Below, one piece after another: positions 42,523 to 52,885 of a DNA stretch of 64,000 bases. Position numbers and translations under genes: made by a program. The stretch covers positions 162,827-226,826 of the forward strand of contig NZ_BMLS01000007.1 in assembly GCF_014645355.1 (NCBI RefSeq), written 5' to 3'. How positions within the stretch are numbered: the stretch's first letter is position 1; each line of letters opens with the position of its first letter. Source of the DNA: Bowmanella pacifica (GTDB taxonomy: Bacteria > Pseudomonadota > Gammaproteobacteria > Enterobacterales > Alteromonadaceae). A model generated the notes under the pieces. The model saw only the letters and a program-made list of their open reading frames with translations, made no database searches and had not been told where the DNA came from.

Positions 42523-45306
42523 ATGAAACAGCTTACAACTTCCCCCCTACCGATTTACCTGGCCGTTAGCGCTATTCTGTCAGCCGCGCCTGCAACTTAC
42601 GCATCAGAAGAGCCTGCGAAAACTGTTGAGCGAATCGCGGTAACTGGTTCATTGATCAAGCGGGCCGATTTGGAAGAAAGTATGCCGGTCACCGTGTTTG
42701 ATAAAGCGTTGATTGAAAACTCCGGCGCCCAGAACATGATTGATGTGGCAAACAACCTGACCATTAACTCAGGCTCACTCTTTACCAACGAAAATGCCCA
42801 GCTTGCAGGGACATCACAATTTAATATTCGCGGTTTGGGCCCCGGCTCCACGCTCACGCTGATCAACGGTCGTCGCGCGGGCATTGCGCCGGTGGCAACC
42901 AACTTAGGTAATCAGTTTTTTGATATTAATCAGCTGCCACTAGCGATGATAGAGCGTATTGAGTTTCTGACCGACGGCGCCTCCTCCACCTACGGCTCTC
43001 AGGCCGTCGCAGGGGTAGCCAATATTATTACCCGTCAGGGTTTTGAAGGTCTGGAAGTGTCCGGCCGCTATCAGGACACCACCAATGAGGCCTACGACAT
43101 CAACCTGGTTACCGGCGCAGCCAATGAACGTGGTCAGTTTAACCTGTACGCAACACTGACAGGCCAGACTCGCAGCTATCGCTCTGATTTCGATTTTATC
43201 AACGAGCGCGTGGGCGGTAACGGTAATATTTATGATTCTAAGTTTTTGTCATCCACCGGCTCGCCGGGTTCCTACCAGCTAGCCCAAACCGATGAAAACG
43301 GCGTGATTACCCCAACCGGCTCAGTGTTTGCCGATCCCAACTGTGAAGCGGCCGGCGGGGTACTGCAAGGTGGCGTATGTAAAACCAGCTTTATTGACCA
43401 ATTGGCGATATTGCCAGCGGAAAATCGTTTCCAGATGTTCAGCGAGTTTTCCTATGACGTCACAGACTCTGTGACAGCCTATGGTGAATTCAGCTTTTCG
43501 CGCAACAAAGTGAAGGCCATTTTGGGCTCACCGTTTTACTCCAACGGTTTAGTCAAAGGCGGCAGTACCTTTGTACCAGGTGACCATCCGTTTAACTTCT
43601 TTGTCCTTAACGACGCCGGGGATGGCCTCGACTACATTGATCCGGCCAACTGGGACAATGATATTCACCAAGCCGTAGATGTTGTTGCCAAGGCTCGTCC
43701 GTTTGGTGTTTACACCACCGGTGACTCCGCCAGCGGTATTAATAATGCGCTGGATATCGACTTTGACTATTACCGTGCCGTAGCCGGTTTTGAGGCCGAT
43801 ATCAGTGACACCTGGACACTGAATACCTCTTATGTATATGCCGTGGGCAAACGCACCGAAACCACGCATCTGGGAATGTCCAGCACCACCTTTAATGACG
43901 CCGTGCTGGATGGTCTATTTAATCCTTTTGGCACCGCCCTTTCCAGCCCAGGCTTGGTTTCACCTAAGGATGGCACCTCGATTGCAGGCAACAGTGAAGA
44001 TGAACTGGCTGCTGTGCTACATGCCTTTGTTGATGAGACTTACAGTGAACAGCAAGTGGTGGAGTCTATTGCCAGTGGTGATCTATTCGACTTAGACACA
44101 GGTACGGTGGGCTTAGCAATAGGTGCTCAGTACCGTTATGAAGACTATCAATATACCCCAGACAGTCTGTCTGCCAAGGGACTGGGTTTTGGCTCTACGC
44201 CTTCTGCGTCAATCTCGGGTGATACCAACGTATTTGCCGTTTTTGCCGAACTCTTTGTGCCAGTGCATGAAGATGTCGAAGTGCAAACCGCCCTGCGCTA
44301 CGAAGACTACGATACCGCCGGCTCCACGCTGGATCCTAAAATTGCCGTGAAGTGGGATATCAATGATCAGTGGATCCTGCGCAGCTCGTTCGGTACCTCG
44401 TTCCAGGCCCCAACCAACCTGCAAACCGGCGAAACCCTAGGTGGTGCCTACATAGACGATCCTGTGTCGGTGCAAAATGGCGTGCCAGTTTGTCACCCGG
44501 CTGGCATCAGTAACTATGTGTATATCACCACCAAGGGAAGTGATGATCTTGAGCCCAGTAAGGCTAAGAGCTGGAATCTGGGCTTGGTGTATCAACCCAC
44601 TAAAAATCTGATGATGAAAGCAGATCTCTGGTCATTCGACTACAGCGACCTGGTTGCCCAGGACTCCAGTGCGACCGGCATAGTGAATGCCCAGTGTGCC
44701 GGTGTTGCCCAGGGCGGCAAGCCTAAAGATGATCCCCGCATCAATCGTTCTGCCGAAGGTCAGTTGCGTGAGATAACACTGAATTACATCAACACGGGTT
44801 CGGTAGAAACCCAGGGTATTGATTTTAGTGCCAACTATGACCTGGATCTGGCTGCCATGGGGGATTTGACCTTAGGCTTTGACAGCACCTACGTGGCCAC
44901 CTTTGATATTGTCGCCATTGACGGTCAGCCGGCTATTGATGGCGCCGGCAGCTACAACAGTGCCAATGCCTTTAAAGCCATGCCGCAGGTAAGAGCCAAT
45001 ACCCGAGCCAGCTGGAAGTTGGACGGCCATGCCCTGAATGCCTCCATTCGCTATATCAGTAATTACGATAACGATTTAACCGCCGACGAGCACGATAAGA
45101 TCGCCGCCTTTACCTCAGTGGATCTGAAGTATTCATACACCTTTGAGTCCAGTGCAGGCAGCACCTTACTGAATGTAGGCGTAAACAATCTGTTTGATAA
45201 AGCGCCCCCCAGCCTGGGAGACGGTGTACGTCCAGGTTACGATGCCACCACCCATGATGTACGTGGCCGGGTTCTGTATGCCGGCTTTACTCATACCTTT
45301 AACTAA
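42523..45306 (+). CDS. TonB-dependent outer-membrane receptor
   Basis: 927 aa. Signal peptide ending PATYA; plug domain from ~35 (VERIAVTGSLIKRADLEESMPVTVFDKALIENSG, SQFNIRGLGPGSTLTLINGRRAG, IERIEFLTDGASSTYGSQAVAGVANIIT); then a ~750-residue beta-barrel with terminal aromatic strand ending HTFN. It takes up an unknown substrate with TonB energy. A terminator follows. Its only neighbour on the same strand is the amidase gene, 114 nt on, so a link to cell-wall fragments is possible but weak. Confidence 0.92.
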   Translation: MKQLTTSPLPIYLAVSAILSAAPATYASEEPAKTVERIAVTGSLIKRADLEESMPVTVFDKALIENSGAQNMIDVANNLTINSGSLFTNENAQLAGTSQFNIRGLGPGSTLTLINGRRAGIAPVATNLGNQFFDINQLPLAMIERIEFLTDGASSTYGSQAVAGVANIITRQGFEGLEVSGRYQDTTNEAYDINLVTGAANERGQFNLYATLTGQTRSYRSDFDFINERVGGNGNIYDSKFLSSTGSPGSYQLAQTDENGVITPTGSVFADPNCEAAGGVLQGGVCKTSFIDQLAILPAENRFQMFSEFSYDVTDSVTAYGEFSFSRNKVKAILGSPFYSNGLVKGGSTFVPGDHPFNFFVLNDAGDGLDYIDPANWDNDIHQAVDVVAKARPFGVYTTGDSASGINNALDIDFDYYRAVAGFEADISDTWTLNTSYVYAVGKRTETTHLGMSSTTFNDAVLDGLFNPFGTALSSPGLVSPKDGTSIAGNSEDELAAVLHAFVDETYSEQQVVESIASGDLFDLDTGTVGLAIGAQYRYEDYQYTPDSLSAKGLGFGSTPSASISGDTNVFAVFAELFVPVHEDVEVQTALRYEDYDTAGSTLDPKIAVKWDINDQWILRSSFGTSFQAPTNLQTGETLGGAYIDDPVSVQNGVPVCHPAGISNYVYITTKGSDDLEPSKAKSWNLGLVYQPTKNLMMKADLWSFDYSDLVAQDSSATGIVNAQCAGVAQGGKPKDDPRINRSAEGQLREITLNYINTGSVETQGIDFSANYDLDLAAMGDLTLGFDSTYVATFDIVAIDGQPAIDGAGSYNSANAFKAMPQVRANTRASWKLDGHALNASIRYISNYDNDLTADEHDKIAAFTSVDLKYSYTFESSAGSTLLNVGVNNLFDKAPPSLGDGVRPGYDATTHDVRGRVLYAGFTHTFN

Positions 45307-45324
45307 GCGCATCAGTATCAGCAG

Positions 45325-45358
45325 GCGCATAGTGACAGCACTATGCGCTTTGCTTATT
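45325..45358 (+). terminator. Terminator after TonB receptor
   Basis: GCGCATAGTG (45325-45334) pairs with CACTATGCGC (45339-45348), then TTTGCTTATT. Confidence 0.7.
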
Positions 45359-45420
45359 GTTACCCATGTATCTTATCAACGCTGGCACAATAAGGAATGT
45401 AGAGTGTTCTGGAGAAGTAT

Positions 45421-46089
45421 ATGAAAAAGCTATTGTTAAGTGTCCTGGCACTGGGCTTGTCGGCTTGTGGACAGCAACAAGCACAGATAGACATCGTTCA
45501 AAAGCCAATTGTTTTTGATCAACAGCGTAAAGACCTCACCTTGCAGTATATGCAAGAGCGTTACGGTATAGTTCAGGATGAGCCCACTATCACCCCCACC
45601 ATGGTCGTGGTGCACTGGACCGTCATTCCTACCCTGGAAAAAACCTTTGACGCATTCAATCCCGCCGTCTTGCCCTCCCACCGGGACGGCATCAAAGCCG
45701 GCGGTGCGCTCAATGTATCCAGCCAGTTTGTAATAGACAGAGACGGTACTATCTATCAGTTTATGCCGGAAACCACCATGGCCCGCCATGTGATAGGCCT
45801 GAACTACACCGCCATTGGGATTGAAAATATCGCGGACGGCAAAACGTTGCCGATGACAGATGCCCAGTTAGAGGCTAACGCGACATTGATTGAGTACCTG
45901 GCGGGCAAATACCCCATCGACTATGTGATAGGTCACAGCGAATATCAGCAGTTTAAAGGGACTGAATTGTGGAAGGAGAAGGACGATAACTATCTGACCC
46001 ACAAGACCGATCCTGATCTTGCTTTTATGCATAAGCTGCGCGACAGATTGTCAGGTTTGAATCTCAAGCCGCTGCCAGAAAATAAATAA
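45421..46089 (+). CDS. Amidase_2 lipoprotein (N-acetylmuramoyl-L-alanine amidase)
   Basis: 222 aa. Lipoprotein signal with lipobox LSAC at ~16. The AmpD/PGRP-like domain shows VVVHWTV with first zinc His, FVIDRDGTIYQFMPETTMARHVIGLNYTAIGIENI, and DYVIGHSEYQQF with the second His; the third ligand region is KTDPD. It would cut between MurNAc and the stem peptide in the periplasm or at the outer membrane. It lacks peptidoglycan-binding repeats. Confidence 0.88.
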   Translation: MKKLLLSVLALGLSACGQQQAQIDIVQKPIVFDQQRKDLTLQYMQERYGIVQDEPTITPTMVVVHWTVIPTLEKTFDAFNPAVLPSHRDGIKAGGALNVSSQFVIDRDGTIYQFMPETTMARHVIGLNYTAIGIENIADGKTLPMTDAQLEANATLIEYLAGKYPIDYVIGHSEYQQFKGTELWKEKDDNYLTHKTDPDLAFMHKLRDRLSGLNLKPLPENK

Positions 46090-46153
46090 ACCAGCCAGGA
46101 CGAGAGGGCCAGTCCCGGCCGGTTTCACCTATCGTTTAAGCATTATTCGGTCA

Positions 46154-46189
46154 AAGTAAGCACCGGGGAAGTGTTCCCGCTGCTTACTT
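46154..46189. terminator. Converging hairpin between amidase and CBM protein
   Basis: AAGTAAGC (46154-46161) pairs with GCTTACTT (46182-46189), with GGGAA/TTCCC inside. T-runs are weak; may serve both converging genes. Confidence 0.5.
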
Positions 46190-46192
46190 GCC

Positions 46193-48376
46193 TTAGCTGC
46201 ATGGGCCTATAACTTTCCAAGGATCTCCGGCGGTTGGCAGATTATTCTGCGACCACCACTTGGCTTCGTAGATCACACCGTTATAGGTTGCCTGCATCCC
46301 ACCGGTATATACTGCCCCAGAGTCCCATGCCGCCGGACAACTTGGCCCACTTGAACCCACTTTGAAGCTTACCACCAGTGAGTGCGCGGCATTCAGATTC
46401 GTGAAGGTGTAACTTGAGGCCGCCGCCACAGCAACGCCATCTACCAAAATAGTATCAACGGTGTAGCCACTATCCGGCACAAAGCTAAGGGTAAAATCCT
46501 GGCCGCCTTGGGCGCTAATAACGCCGCCCACCGGAGCGGGACTGATAGCACCGTTGCCGCCGGAAACACTGGCACTGATATCAAAGAACACCGGATTATC
46601 AGTGGTGATATCGCTGAAGTTACCGGATACCCCACTAAAGTTGGCGGCACTCAGATCGGTTATCAGGGTATTTTTCAGCACCAATTGTTTGTTATTCCCC
46701 CCCGCGGCCGCAGGTGTCAAAGACAGCACAGTATCCGCCCCATTCTGGGTAAGCTGCAATTGGCTAAAGCTGTATTGGAATACCCCCAGGCTGATCTCGG
46801 TTTTATCCGGGAAGAAGGTGTCTACTGTGACCACCATATTCCAACCCCAGGTCTGCCACCCCAACGAAACAACATAGCCCAGACGGTCAAAGCTGCCGGT
46901 CATATTGTCAAACATATCGACATGCAAATCTGTCAGACCCAGTCCCGGCATTTCCACATAACTATAGATACCGCCATCTGCGGCCTGCACGCCGACAAAC
47001 AGCGAGCCGTTGCTTTCATAAGCTTTGAGGTGTTTAAAGCCTATACCCGCCGTACCACGGATCTTATCTACCGCCGGGTTAAAATTATTGGCTACCTGGG
47101 TGCCGCTCCAGGCCATAGTGTAAACCTTGGACTGCACAATCACGGCCGAGGTATTGGCGTTCACCTGCGCCGCTGTTACGCCTTTTATCAGCACTGACTG
47201 AGAAGAGAAAGACAACAAGGCCCCATCAACAGTATCCGAGACCACCAAATTAGACAGTGGCGCCGGGTCGGCCCAGTCACGTAGAATGATTAAATCTTCC
47301 CCAACAGTGAAATCGTTCACCGTCACTGCAGAGTTAGACTGTTCATTAAGCAGAATGGTGTCTACGCCGCCCCCCGTTATCACTACGTCGTTACCCCACC
47401 CCGCAGACAGGGTTTCATCATAGCTGGATCCCTCAATGGTCTCGGTCGCCGGGGTATCAAATAAGGTGTTGTAACCACCAAATTTATGCACGTACTTAGT
47501 GATACAGGTACCCAGTTCATCACAGGTAATTTGGTCGTTAGTCAGCAGCGCGCCTGTGCCCCAGGCACCACGCAGGTGAGCGGCGGCCAGCAGGCCTGAC
47601 ATGGTGGCCTGAACCTGAATCGGGTTACCGTTTTCATCGGTATCCGGCCAGCTTTTTGCCAGCGCCTGCGCCCAGGTCATATTGGCGTCTTCCAACAACT
47701 GGCTCATGACGTTGTAGTTAAAACGCATGGCATCGCGCATCACCAACTCCTGCTTCTCGGGAATGCGCAGATCGGCAAAGGAATTGATGCCATTTTTACC
47801 AATAAAAGTGCCTTGCCAGTTATTCAACGATGTGGCCACCACCTTATTGCCACCAGAGCCCACCACCTCGACCAGGGCTTCGGTCTGACAGCCAATCCAG
47901 TTGCTGTCATCCACGAAGATATAGAAACTGTCGTACTCAACACCGTTAACTACTTTGGTCACCGGGCTGTAGTAACCAGTATCAATCAGCAGCGCTTCAC
48001 CTAACTGATAGCCCACAAAGCCCCAGGCATTTAACGAGTTGTACTGCATATTGCGGTACATTTGCGCGTCGTAGGGCGTTTGAGGATTGTAAAAGCCATC
48101 CACCCCTAACTTGGTGAAAAATTCATTGATGGTGGTTGGCTCAGGGATCATACTGCCTGTGGTACAGTCTCGCACCATCTGGCCCGGCGCTGATACTTGC
48201 GCATAGGTATAAACAGGGTTGTTTAAATTCTGCAGATAGAAATCTGCCAGATTGGGGTTAATACCTGACTCAAAGTTACGTAATGCATCCAGGAAGTCCT
48301 GAATGCCACCATTGTTGGCTTGCGCGCTGACAGATACCGCACAACAGGCGGCCAGCAAAGACAATCTCAATTTCAT
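46193..48376 (-). CDS. Secreted lysozyme-fold protein with RTX-like segment and CBM5/12
   Basis: 727 aa. Signal peptide MKLRLSLLAACCAVSVSAQA. Residues ~25-150 look like a lysozyme/transglycosylase-type fold: FLDALRNFESGINP (Glu placed like the catalytic acid) and NSLNAWGFVGYQLGEALLIDTGYY, similar to the GxYQFgEaAL region of such enzymes. At ~310-370 an RTX/hemolysin-like stretch (AGWGNDVVITGGGVDTILL); an Ig-like repeat at ~620-675; the last ~45 residues are a chitin-binding CBM5/12 (CPAAWDSGAVYTGG, YEAKWWSQNNLP, WKVIGPC). Likely binds and may cut chitin or peptidoglycan; catalytic role is inferred. Downstream of the second TonB receptor. Confidence 0.65.
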   Translation of the reverse strand: MKLRLSLLAACCAVSVSAQANNGGIQDFLDALRNFESGINPNLADFYLQNLNNPVYTYAQVSAPGQMVRDCTTGSMIPEPTTINEFFTKLGVDGFYNPQTPYDAQMYRNMQYNSLNAWGFVGYQLGEALLIDTGYYSPVTKVVNGVEYDSFYIFVDDSNWIGCQTEALVEVVGSGGNKVVATSLNNWQGTFIGKNGINSFADLRIPEKQELVMRDAMRFNYNVMSQLLEDANMTWAQALAKSWPDTDENGNPIQVQATMSGLLAAAHLRGAWGTGALLTNDQITCDELGTCITKYVHKFGGYNTLFDTPATETIEGSSYDETLSAGWGNDVVITGGGVDTILLNEQSNSAVTVNDFTVGEDLIILRDWADPAPLSNLVVSDTVDGALLSFSSQSVLIKGVTAAQVNANTSAVIVQSKVYTMAWSGTQVANNFNPAVDKIRGTAGIGFKHLKAYESNGSLFVGVQAADGGIYSYVEMPGLGLTDLHVDMFDNMTGSFDRLGYVVSLGWQTWGWNMVVTVDTFFPDKTEISLGVFQYSFSQLQLTQNGADTVLSLTPAAAGGNNKQLVLKNTLITDLSAANFSGVSGNFSDITTDNPVFFDISASVSGGNGAISPAPVGGVISAQGGQDFTLSFVPDSGYTVDTILVDGVAVAAASSYTFTNLNAAHSLVVSFKVGSSGPSCPAAWDSGAVYTGGMQATYNGVIYEAKWWSQNNLPTAGDPWKVIGPCS

Positions 48377-48563
48377 ATCCGATCCTCTGGTTAGTGATGG
48401 TATGAGACCGACAGCTACAGCATCTCAGTGGGTAAGTTGACCGTCCTTTCCAAAAGCACGAAGCCGCCAAACACTGGATTAGGGTTACTAGTGCAAAAGC
48501 CTGCAGCACTTTCTTCTGCGCTTAGGCAAAATTGCTCTCAAAAAAGAAAATGGTCAGTGAAAC

Positions 48564-48594
48564 AAAAGAGAGGTGAGTCTGATGACTCACCTCT
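48564..48594 (-). terminator. Terminator after second TonB receptor
   Basis: 11-bp perfect stem (48569-48579 with 48584-48594), loop of four, then CTTTTGTTT on the minus strand. Confidence 0.8.
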
Positions 48595-48602
48595 GCAAGT
48601 GG

Positions 48603-51167
48603 TTACATTTTGAAACTTGCGCCAACAAAGTAACGCGCACCAAATTGGTCAACTGAATGCATATATCCATAATCGGGACGGTATATTTGTCTTACTTCGT
48701 TAAACAAATTCACACCTTCCAGAGAGATATCAATCTGGTCTGTCACATGCCATACCAAAGATGCATCCACAGAGTTAAAAGGTTCTGCCATGCCAGCTTG
48801 GCTGTTATATACCTGACGCCATTCATCGCGTGCGTTATAGGCTATGCGAGCACTGATGATGTCGTTTTCATAATAAGCTGAAAGGTTATAAGAATTCTCC
48901 GAAACGCCGTACAAAGGCCCTTTTCCTGTGTTTACGCTATTCAGCTCACTGTCTGTGTAGGTATAGTTAGCAACGAAGCCAAACCCGTTGCCAAGATCCT
49001 GTTGATATTGCAATTCAATACCATTAACTTTGGCATCGCCTGCATTCCTATAGCGCGTTACCAGGCATCCTTCACACCCTTGAATTGATTCTAGCTCTTC
49101 GGTCGTCTCAATATAGTCACTAATATCTTTCTTAAAATATGTTGCACTAATAATTGATGACTCATTGAAATACCATTCCAATCCCAAGTCATATTGATTA
49201 GATTTGTATGGTTCTATATCTGGGTTACCAATGCTTGCGGTCTTTTGATGCACCTCAATCTTGCTGGCCATTTTCATTTGTTCATATTGTGGCCTTGAAA
49301 CAGATTTACTGGCGGCAAAACGCAATAGCAAATCATCCTGAAGATCATAAACAAAGTTCAAACTTGGCAGAAAGTTCGTATAACTTGTATCTTGACTCAG
49401 GGTTAAATTATTGGAACTTACTTCAGTATCAACCCAACGAAAGCCGATATTCCCACGGTAGTTTTCACCTTCGAAATTACCCTTTAGGTAAGCTGAAGTG
49501 ATGTCTTCGTTAATAACAAAGTACTTATCAATTGACATGGCGCTTTTATTCGCTTCGCCATAAGCAAGTACCCTATCATCAATTACAGCAAAATCTGTCA
49601 GGGTGTCAGCACCTGATACTTCACTTAAAATTCCGGTAACCGTACCACCATTGAAATCATTCATATTGATTCCATCGGCTTCAGCTTTGGCAAGCAGCCC
49701 GTCGTGCATATTTTCTTGCCACGCACTGAATTTTTGCTCCTGGTATTTCACTCCTGATTCAATGCTGGTTAAACCAAAGGCATCTAGATGATATTTATGG
49801 TCCAACTGATAGTAATCAATTTTATGGTCTCTCACGTTGTTCAGATAAGTGAACTCCATAAAGAGATTCATAGCATCATGATCAAGTAATACTTCGGGAT
49901 GATCAGGTTTGAACTTATGCACATCCCGAATATCCCAGCTAACACCAGCCTTATCTTTATTTACCGTGTCCGCGAACCATACACTAGATTGTTTACCTCG
50001 GGATTTGGCTTTTGAACGCCCAACCACCCCGGACAGCTCCCAATTTTCAGCCTCATAGTCCATGGTCAGGTTAGTTACATCCGACACCATATTCGGCGTC
50101 CTAACAACGGTATTGTTGAATAAAGGCACAGAATAACCATCAAGATCTCGGGTTCTGCTGTGGGCAGCTACCAACACCCCCTGGTCGTTATACACTTCGC
50201 TATCCGCGTCAATAATTCCGTTAACGTGCATAAAATTGAAAATAGCGGTATTGACGTGTGGGTTATCTAGTTCAAATCGGTTGTAGTCAGCAGAGAAAAG
50301 TAATTTGTCTGTTGCCTGAAACTGCAGGGACACTTGTGAGCTGGTCCTTTCGCGTTTCTCATCAAACAGAATGCTGGCAAAACCAAGTGGCACGGTTGGA
50401 TGATCCCCTTCAGTATTTGGGACTTCAGGAAGATCGCCGCCAGTCCATGGTATGGCACCACCAAAAGTACTCTGGGTTTCCCTTGCTACATTGTTTTTCT
50501 CGATAGAATGCGCAACCAGCAAACCAAAGCGTTCGTCATCATCTTTCCAGCTAACCAAACCCGAAAGACTAGGCTCCCAGCCATCTGTGTTGGTATTGTG
50601 ACTGGCTTCTACTGAACCAAACACGGTAAACGCATCCATCTCTAAAGGCTTACGGGTCTTCAGATTGATAGTGCCGCCCATCGCGCCTTCGTTAACCTGC
50701 GCTTCCGTGGACTTATATACATCCATTCCCGAAACTTGCTCAGCCGAGACCATTTCAAAGTTAAAACTACGCGTGAAAGGATCATTATCAAACCAACCAA
50801 CGGTCGCGACATTTTGCCCGTTAAGCAGCAATAAACTGTGCTCGGGTGCTGTACCACGGATATTAACGCCGTCGACTTCCCCATAAGTTCTTGAAACCGT
50901 GACACCAGGTATACGTTGCAATGCATCACCGATATTTTTGTCAGGGAAATCGCCGATGTCCTCAGCCGACACGCTGTCTAAAACAGAATCGGACATGCGT
51001 TTGGTGGCCAGTGCCTGGGTCAGGCTACCGCGAATTCCGCGGACTTGGATAACTTCGGTATTGTCAGCACCCTGAGCGCCAGCAGCGGCAGTTTCTTGGG
51101 CAGTAACGGGTAAAGCACAGCAACCGGCCAGAATGGCCAGAGTCAGGCGGCTAAGTGATCTGTTCAT
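48603..51167 (-). CDS. TonB-dependent receptor, carbohydrate type
   Basis: 854 aa. Signal peptide ends PVTA; plug: VIQVRGIRGSLTQALATKRMSDSVLDSVSAEDIGDFPDKNIGDALQRIPGV, the signature of the Caulobacter-type family often used for sugars; NEGAMGGTINLKTRKPL; barrel ends YFVGASFKM with terminal aromatic. It lies downstream of the GH3 gene and upstream of the CBM5/12 protein, so import of an amino-sugar oligomer is a reasonable guess. Preceded by an AT-rich 110-nt gap with room for a promoter. Confidence 0.92.
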   Translation of the reverse strand: MNRSLSRLTLAILAGCCALPVTAQETAAAGAQGADNTEVIQVRGIRGSLTQALATKRMSDSVLDSVSAEDIGDFPDKNIGDALQRIPGVTVSRTYGEVDGVNIRGTAPEHSLLLLNGQNVATVGWFDNDPFTRSFNFEMVSAEQVSGMDVYKSTEAQVNEGAMGGTINLKTRKPLEMDAFTVFGSVEASHNTNTDGWEPSLSGLVSWKDDDERFGLLVAHSIEKNNVARETQSTFGGAIPWTGGDLPEVPNTEGDHPTVPLGFASILFDEKRERTSSQVSLQFQATDKLLFSADYNRFELDNPHVNTAIFNFMHVNGIIDADSEVYNDQGVLVAAHSRTRDLDGYSVPLFNNTVVRTPNMVSDVTNLTMDYEAENWELSGVVGRSKAKSRGKQSSVWFADTVNKDKAGVSWDIRDVHKFKPDHPEVLLDHDAMNLFMEFTYLNNVRDHKIDYYQLDHKYHLDAFGLTSIESGVKYQEQKFSAWQENMHDGLLAKAEADGINMNDFNGGTVTGILSEVSGADTLTDFAVIDDRVLAYGEANKSAMSIDKYFVINEDITSAYLKGNFEGENYRGNIGFRWVDTEVSSNNLTLSQDTSYTNFLPSLNFVYDLQDDLLLRFAASKSVSRPQYEQMKMASKIEVHQKTASIGNPDIEPYKSNQYDLGLEWYFNESSIISATYFKKDISDYIETTEELESIQGCEGCLVTRYRNAGDAKVNGIELQYQQDLGNGFGFVANYTYTDSELNSVNTGKGPLYGVSENSYNLSAYYENDIISARIAYNARDEWRQVYNSQAGMAEPFNSVDASLVWHVTDQIDISLEGVNLFNEVRQIYRPDYGYMHSVDQFGARYFVGASFKM

Positions 51168-51278
51168 GTTCCCTTTCCTCTCGTTTTAATTGCTATCTGG
51201 TGGTCAAACAATAAGTCATTTTGTTTTACTTATTATTTATCCATCATTTGGACTAATGTCAACCCTTTGTTAAAAAAG

Positions 51279-52874
51279 TTATTTTTTAGTTACTAAAAAC
51301 TCAGCCAGAGCCTGGGCTGACACCCAGCGGCTTGAGTAAGTGCAGATACAACTTTGCACGTTGGGGAAATGTCGAAGCGGGTAATCCGGGCCCAGTATCA
51401 AAAGATGCAGATTGTCTGGATGCTGCTGAAGTAACTGCGTCAGTCTTTTCCCCTGCAGTGGGTCAAAATCTTCGCCGGGTAAAGGATAGTCTTCCCAAAT
51501 AACGAAAATTGGCTTATCGGCAAAACGTTTATCCGGCGCGCTTAAAAATGCCTGTAGCTGAGAAAAGCTCACTGGATACAAATGAGGCATTGTTGTTTGC
51601 AAGGCCGTTTGCAGTTCAACACTGGCGGCTCTTGGATCGTTCGGTCCGATACCGCGGCTGTTAACCAACTTTTCTTGATTGGCCGGGTCAGCCAGCGGGA
51701 TAAAGTAACAAGGCGCATCCGCACAGGGCATGGCCTGTTTTTGGCGAAGCCGCCTTATGGCTTTTGCTGCAGCTTGCAAAGACAAGGCGGCATCATAATC
51801 CCGCGACAGATCTACAGGTGGCTTTTGCAGCTTTACATAACGCATGGCAAGCACCTCTGCCAGACGGCTGTCTAACACGGACTCACTCAATCGTCCCTGT
51901 CGGACGGCCTCAATTACGCCATCCAGGGTGGCATTCTGTATGGCCTTATAGTCAGTGGTTTTATTCTCATAATGCTCTTCTGACAACATGATCAAGTGAG
52001 CGCCTGCAGTCAGTGTCATAACGACCGCATCTACGGGATCATACTGACGACGCATGGCCCACATATTCATGCTGTCGGTAATAATAATGCCCTTAAAGCC
52101 CATTTGCTGTTTTAGTAAGTCGGTCAAGATAGCGCGTGACAAGGTAGCTGGCTGTGATTTATCCAACTGCGGAAAACGTATATGGCTGGTCATCACCAAC
52201 TCAACCCCGCTGTCTATCGCTGCCTGAAAGGGTGCGAGATCCTCATTGATTAACCGCTCAAGGGGCTTGTCGACCACAGGCAAGGTTTGATGACTGTCTT
52301 CTGCGGTATCACCATGGCCCGGGAAGTGTTTGGCACTGGCTACCACCCCACCTTGATGCAAGCCGTCAACCGCCGCTTTAACCTGACGACTGACGGCCTC
52401 GGGCCGTTCACCAAAACTGCGTTGTCCGATAATGGGATTATCGGGATTAGTATTCACGTCAGCACAAGGGCCAAGAATGCAGTTATACCCCAGGGCACCC
52501 ACCTGGCGGGCAAACATCTGGTAAATTTCCCGGGTCAGGGTTTCGTCATCAGCAATGCCCAGTGCCAGGTTTCCTGGTCCCAGATCCAAATACTTAGTTA
52601 AAATTCCCCAAGCCCCTTCCTGATCCACCCCCAGCAATAAAGGGGCATCGCAAGCGCGTAAACTGGCCAGATGTTGCAAATGCATGGTCAGTTCTCTGGC
52701 CTGTTGCGGTGTGGCGGCATTGTCATCGGTCAGATAAAAACCACCAATATGACGCTCTCTGACCAGGTAGCTGGCGTATTCTTTGTCTTGACCAGCAAAT
52801 GCCAGTACAAATAGCTGCCCTACCTTCTCTTCCACACTCATCGAATCGATAAGTTGTTTAATATTGCGCTGCAT
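51279..52874 (-). CDS. GH3 beta-N-acetylhexosaminidase (NagZ type)
   Basis: 531 aa, no signal peptide, so cytosolic. SMSVEEKVGQLFVLAF start; LLLGVDQEG; KHFPGHGDTAEDSHQTLP, the loop with the His-Asp dyad specific to NagZ-like GH3; IIITDSMNMWA with the nucleophile Asp. NagZ-like enzymes release GlcNAc from muropeptides or chitobiose. The C-terminal ~150 residues form an extra domain absent from short NagZ (~340 aa). Between the ABC transporter genes and the TonB receptor. Exact substrate unknown. Confidence 0.88.
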   Translation of the reverse strand: MQRNIKQLIDSMSVEEKVGQLFVLAFAGQDKEYASYLVRERHIGGFYLTDDNAATPQQARELTMHLQHLASLRACDAPLLLGVDQEGAWGILTKYLDLGPGNLALGIADDETLTREIYQMFARQVGALGYNCILGPCADVNTNPDNPIIGQRSFGERPEAVSRQVKAAVDGLHQGGVVASAKHFPGHGDTAEDSHQTLPVVDKPLERLINEDLAPFQAAIDSGVELVMTSHIRFPQLDKSQPATLSRAILTDLLKQQMGFKGIIITDSMNMWAMRRQYDPVDAVVMTLTAGAHLIMLSEEHYENKTTDYKAIQNATLDGVIEAVRQGRLSESVLDSRLAEVLAMRYVKLQKPPVDLSRDYDAALSLQAAAKAIRRLRQKQAMPCADAPCYFIPLADPANQEKLVNSRGIGPNDPRAASVELQTALQTTMPHLYPVSFSQLQAFLSAPDKRFADKPIFVIWEDYPLPGEDFDPLQGKRLTQLLQQHPDNLHLLILGPDYPLRHFPNVQSCICTYSSRWVSAQALAEFLVTKK

Positions 52875-52885
52875 TCCTTTGCTCC

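Noticed and set aside
45194..45424. Plus-strand frame between TonB receptor and amidase
   Set aside because: Overlaps the receptor end in another frame and contains the terminator; no protein-like features.
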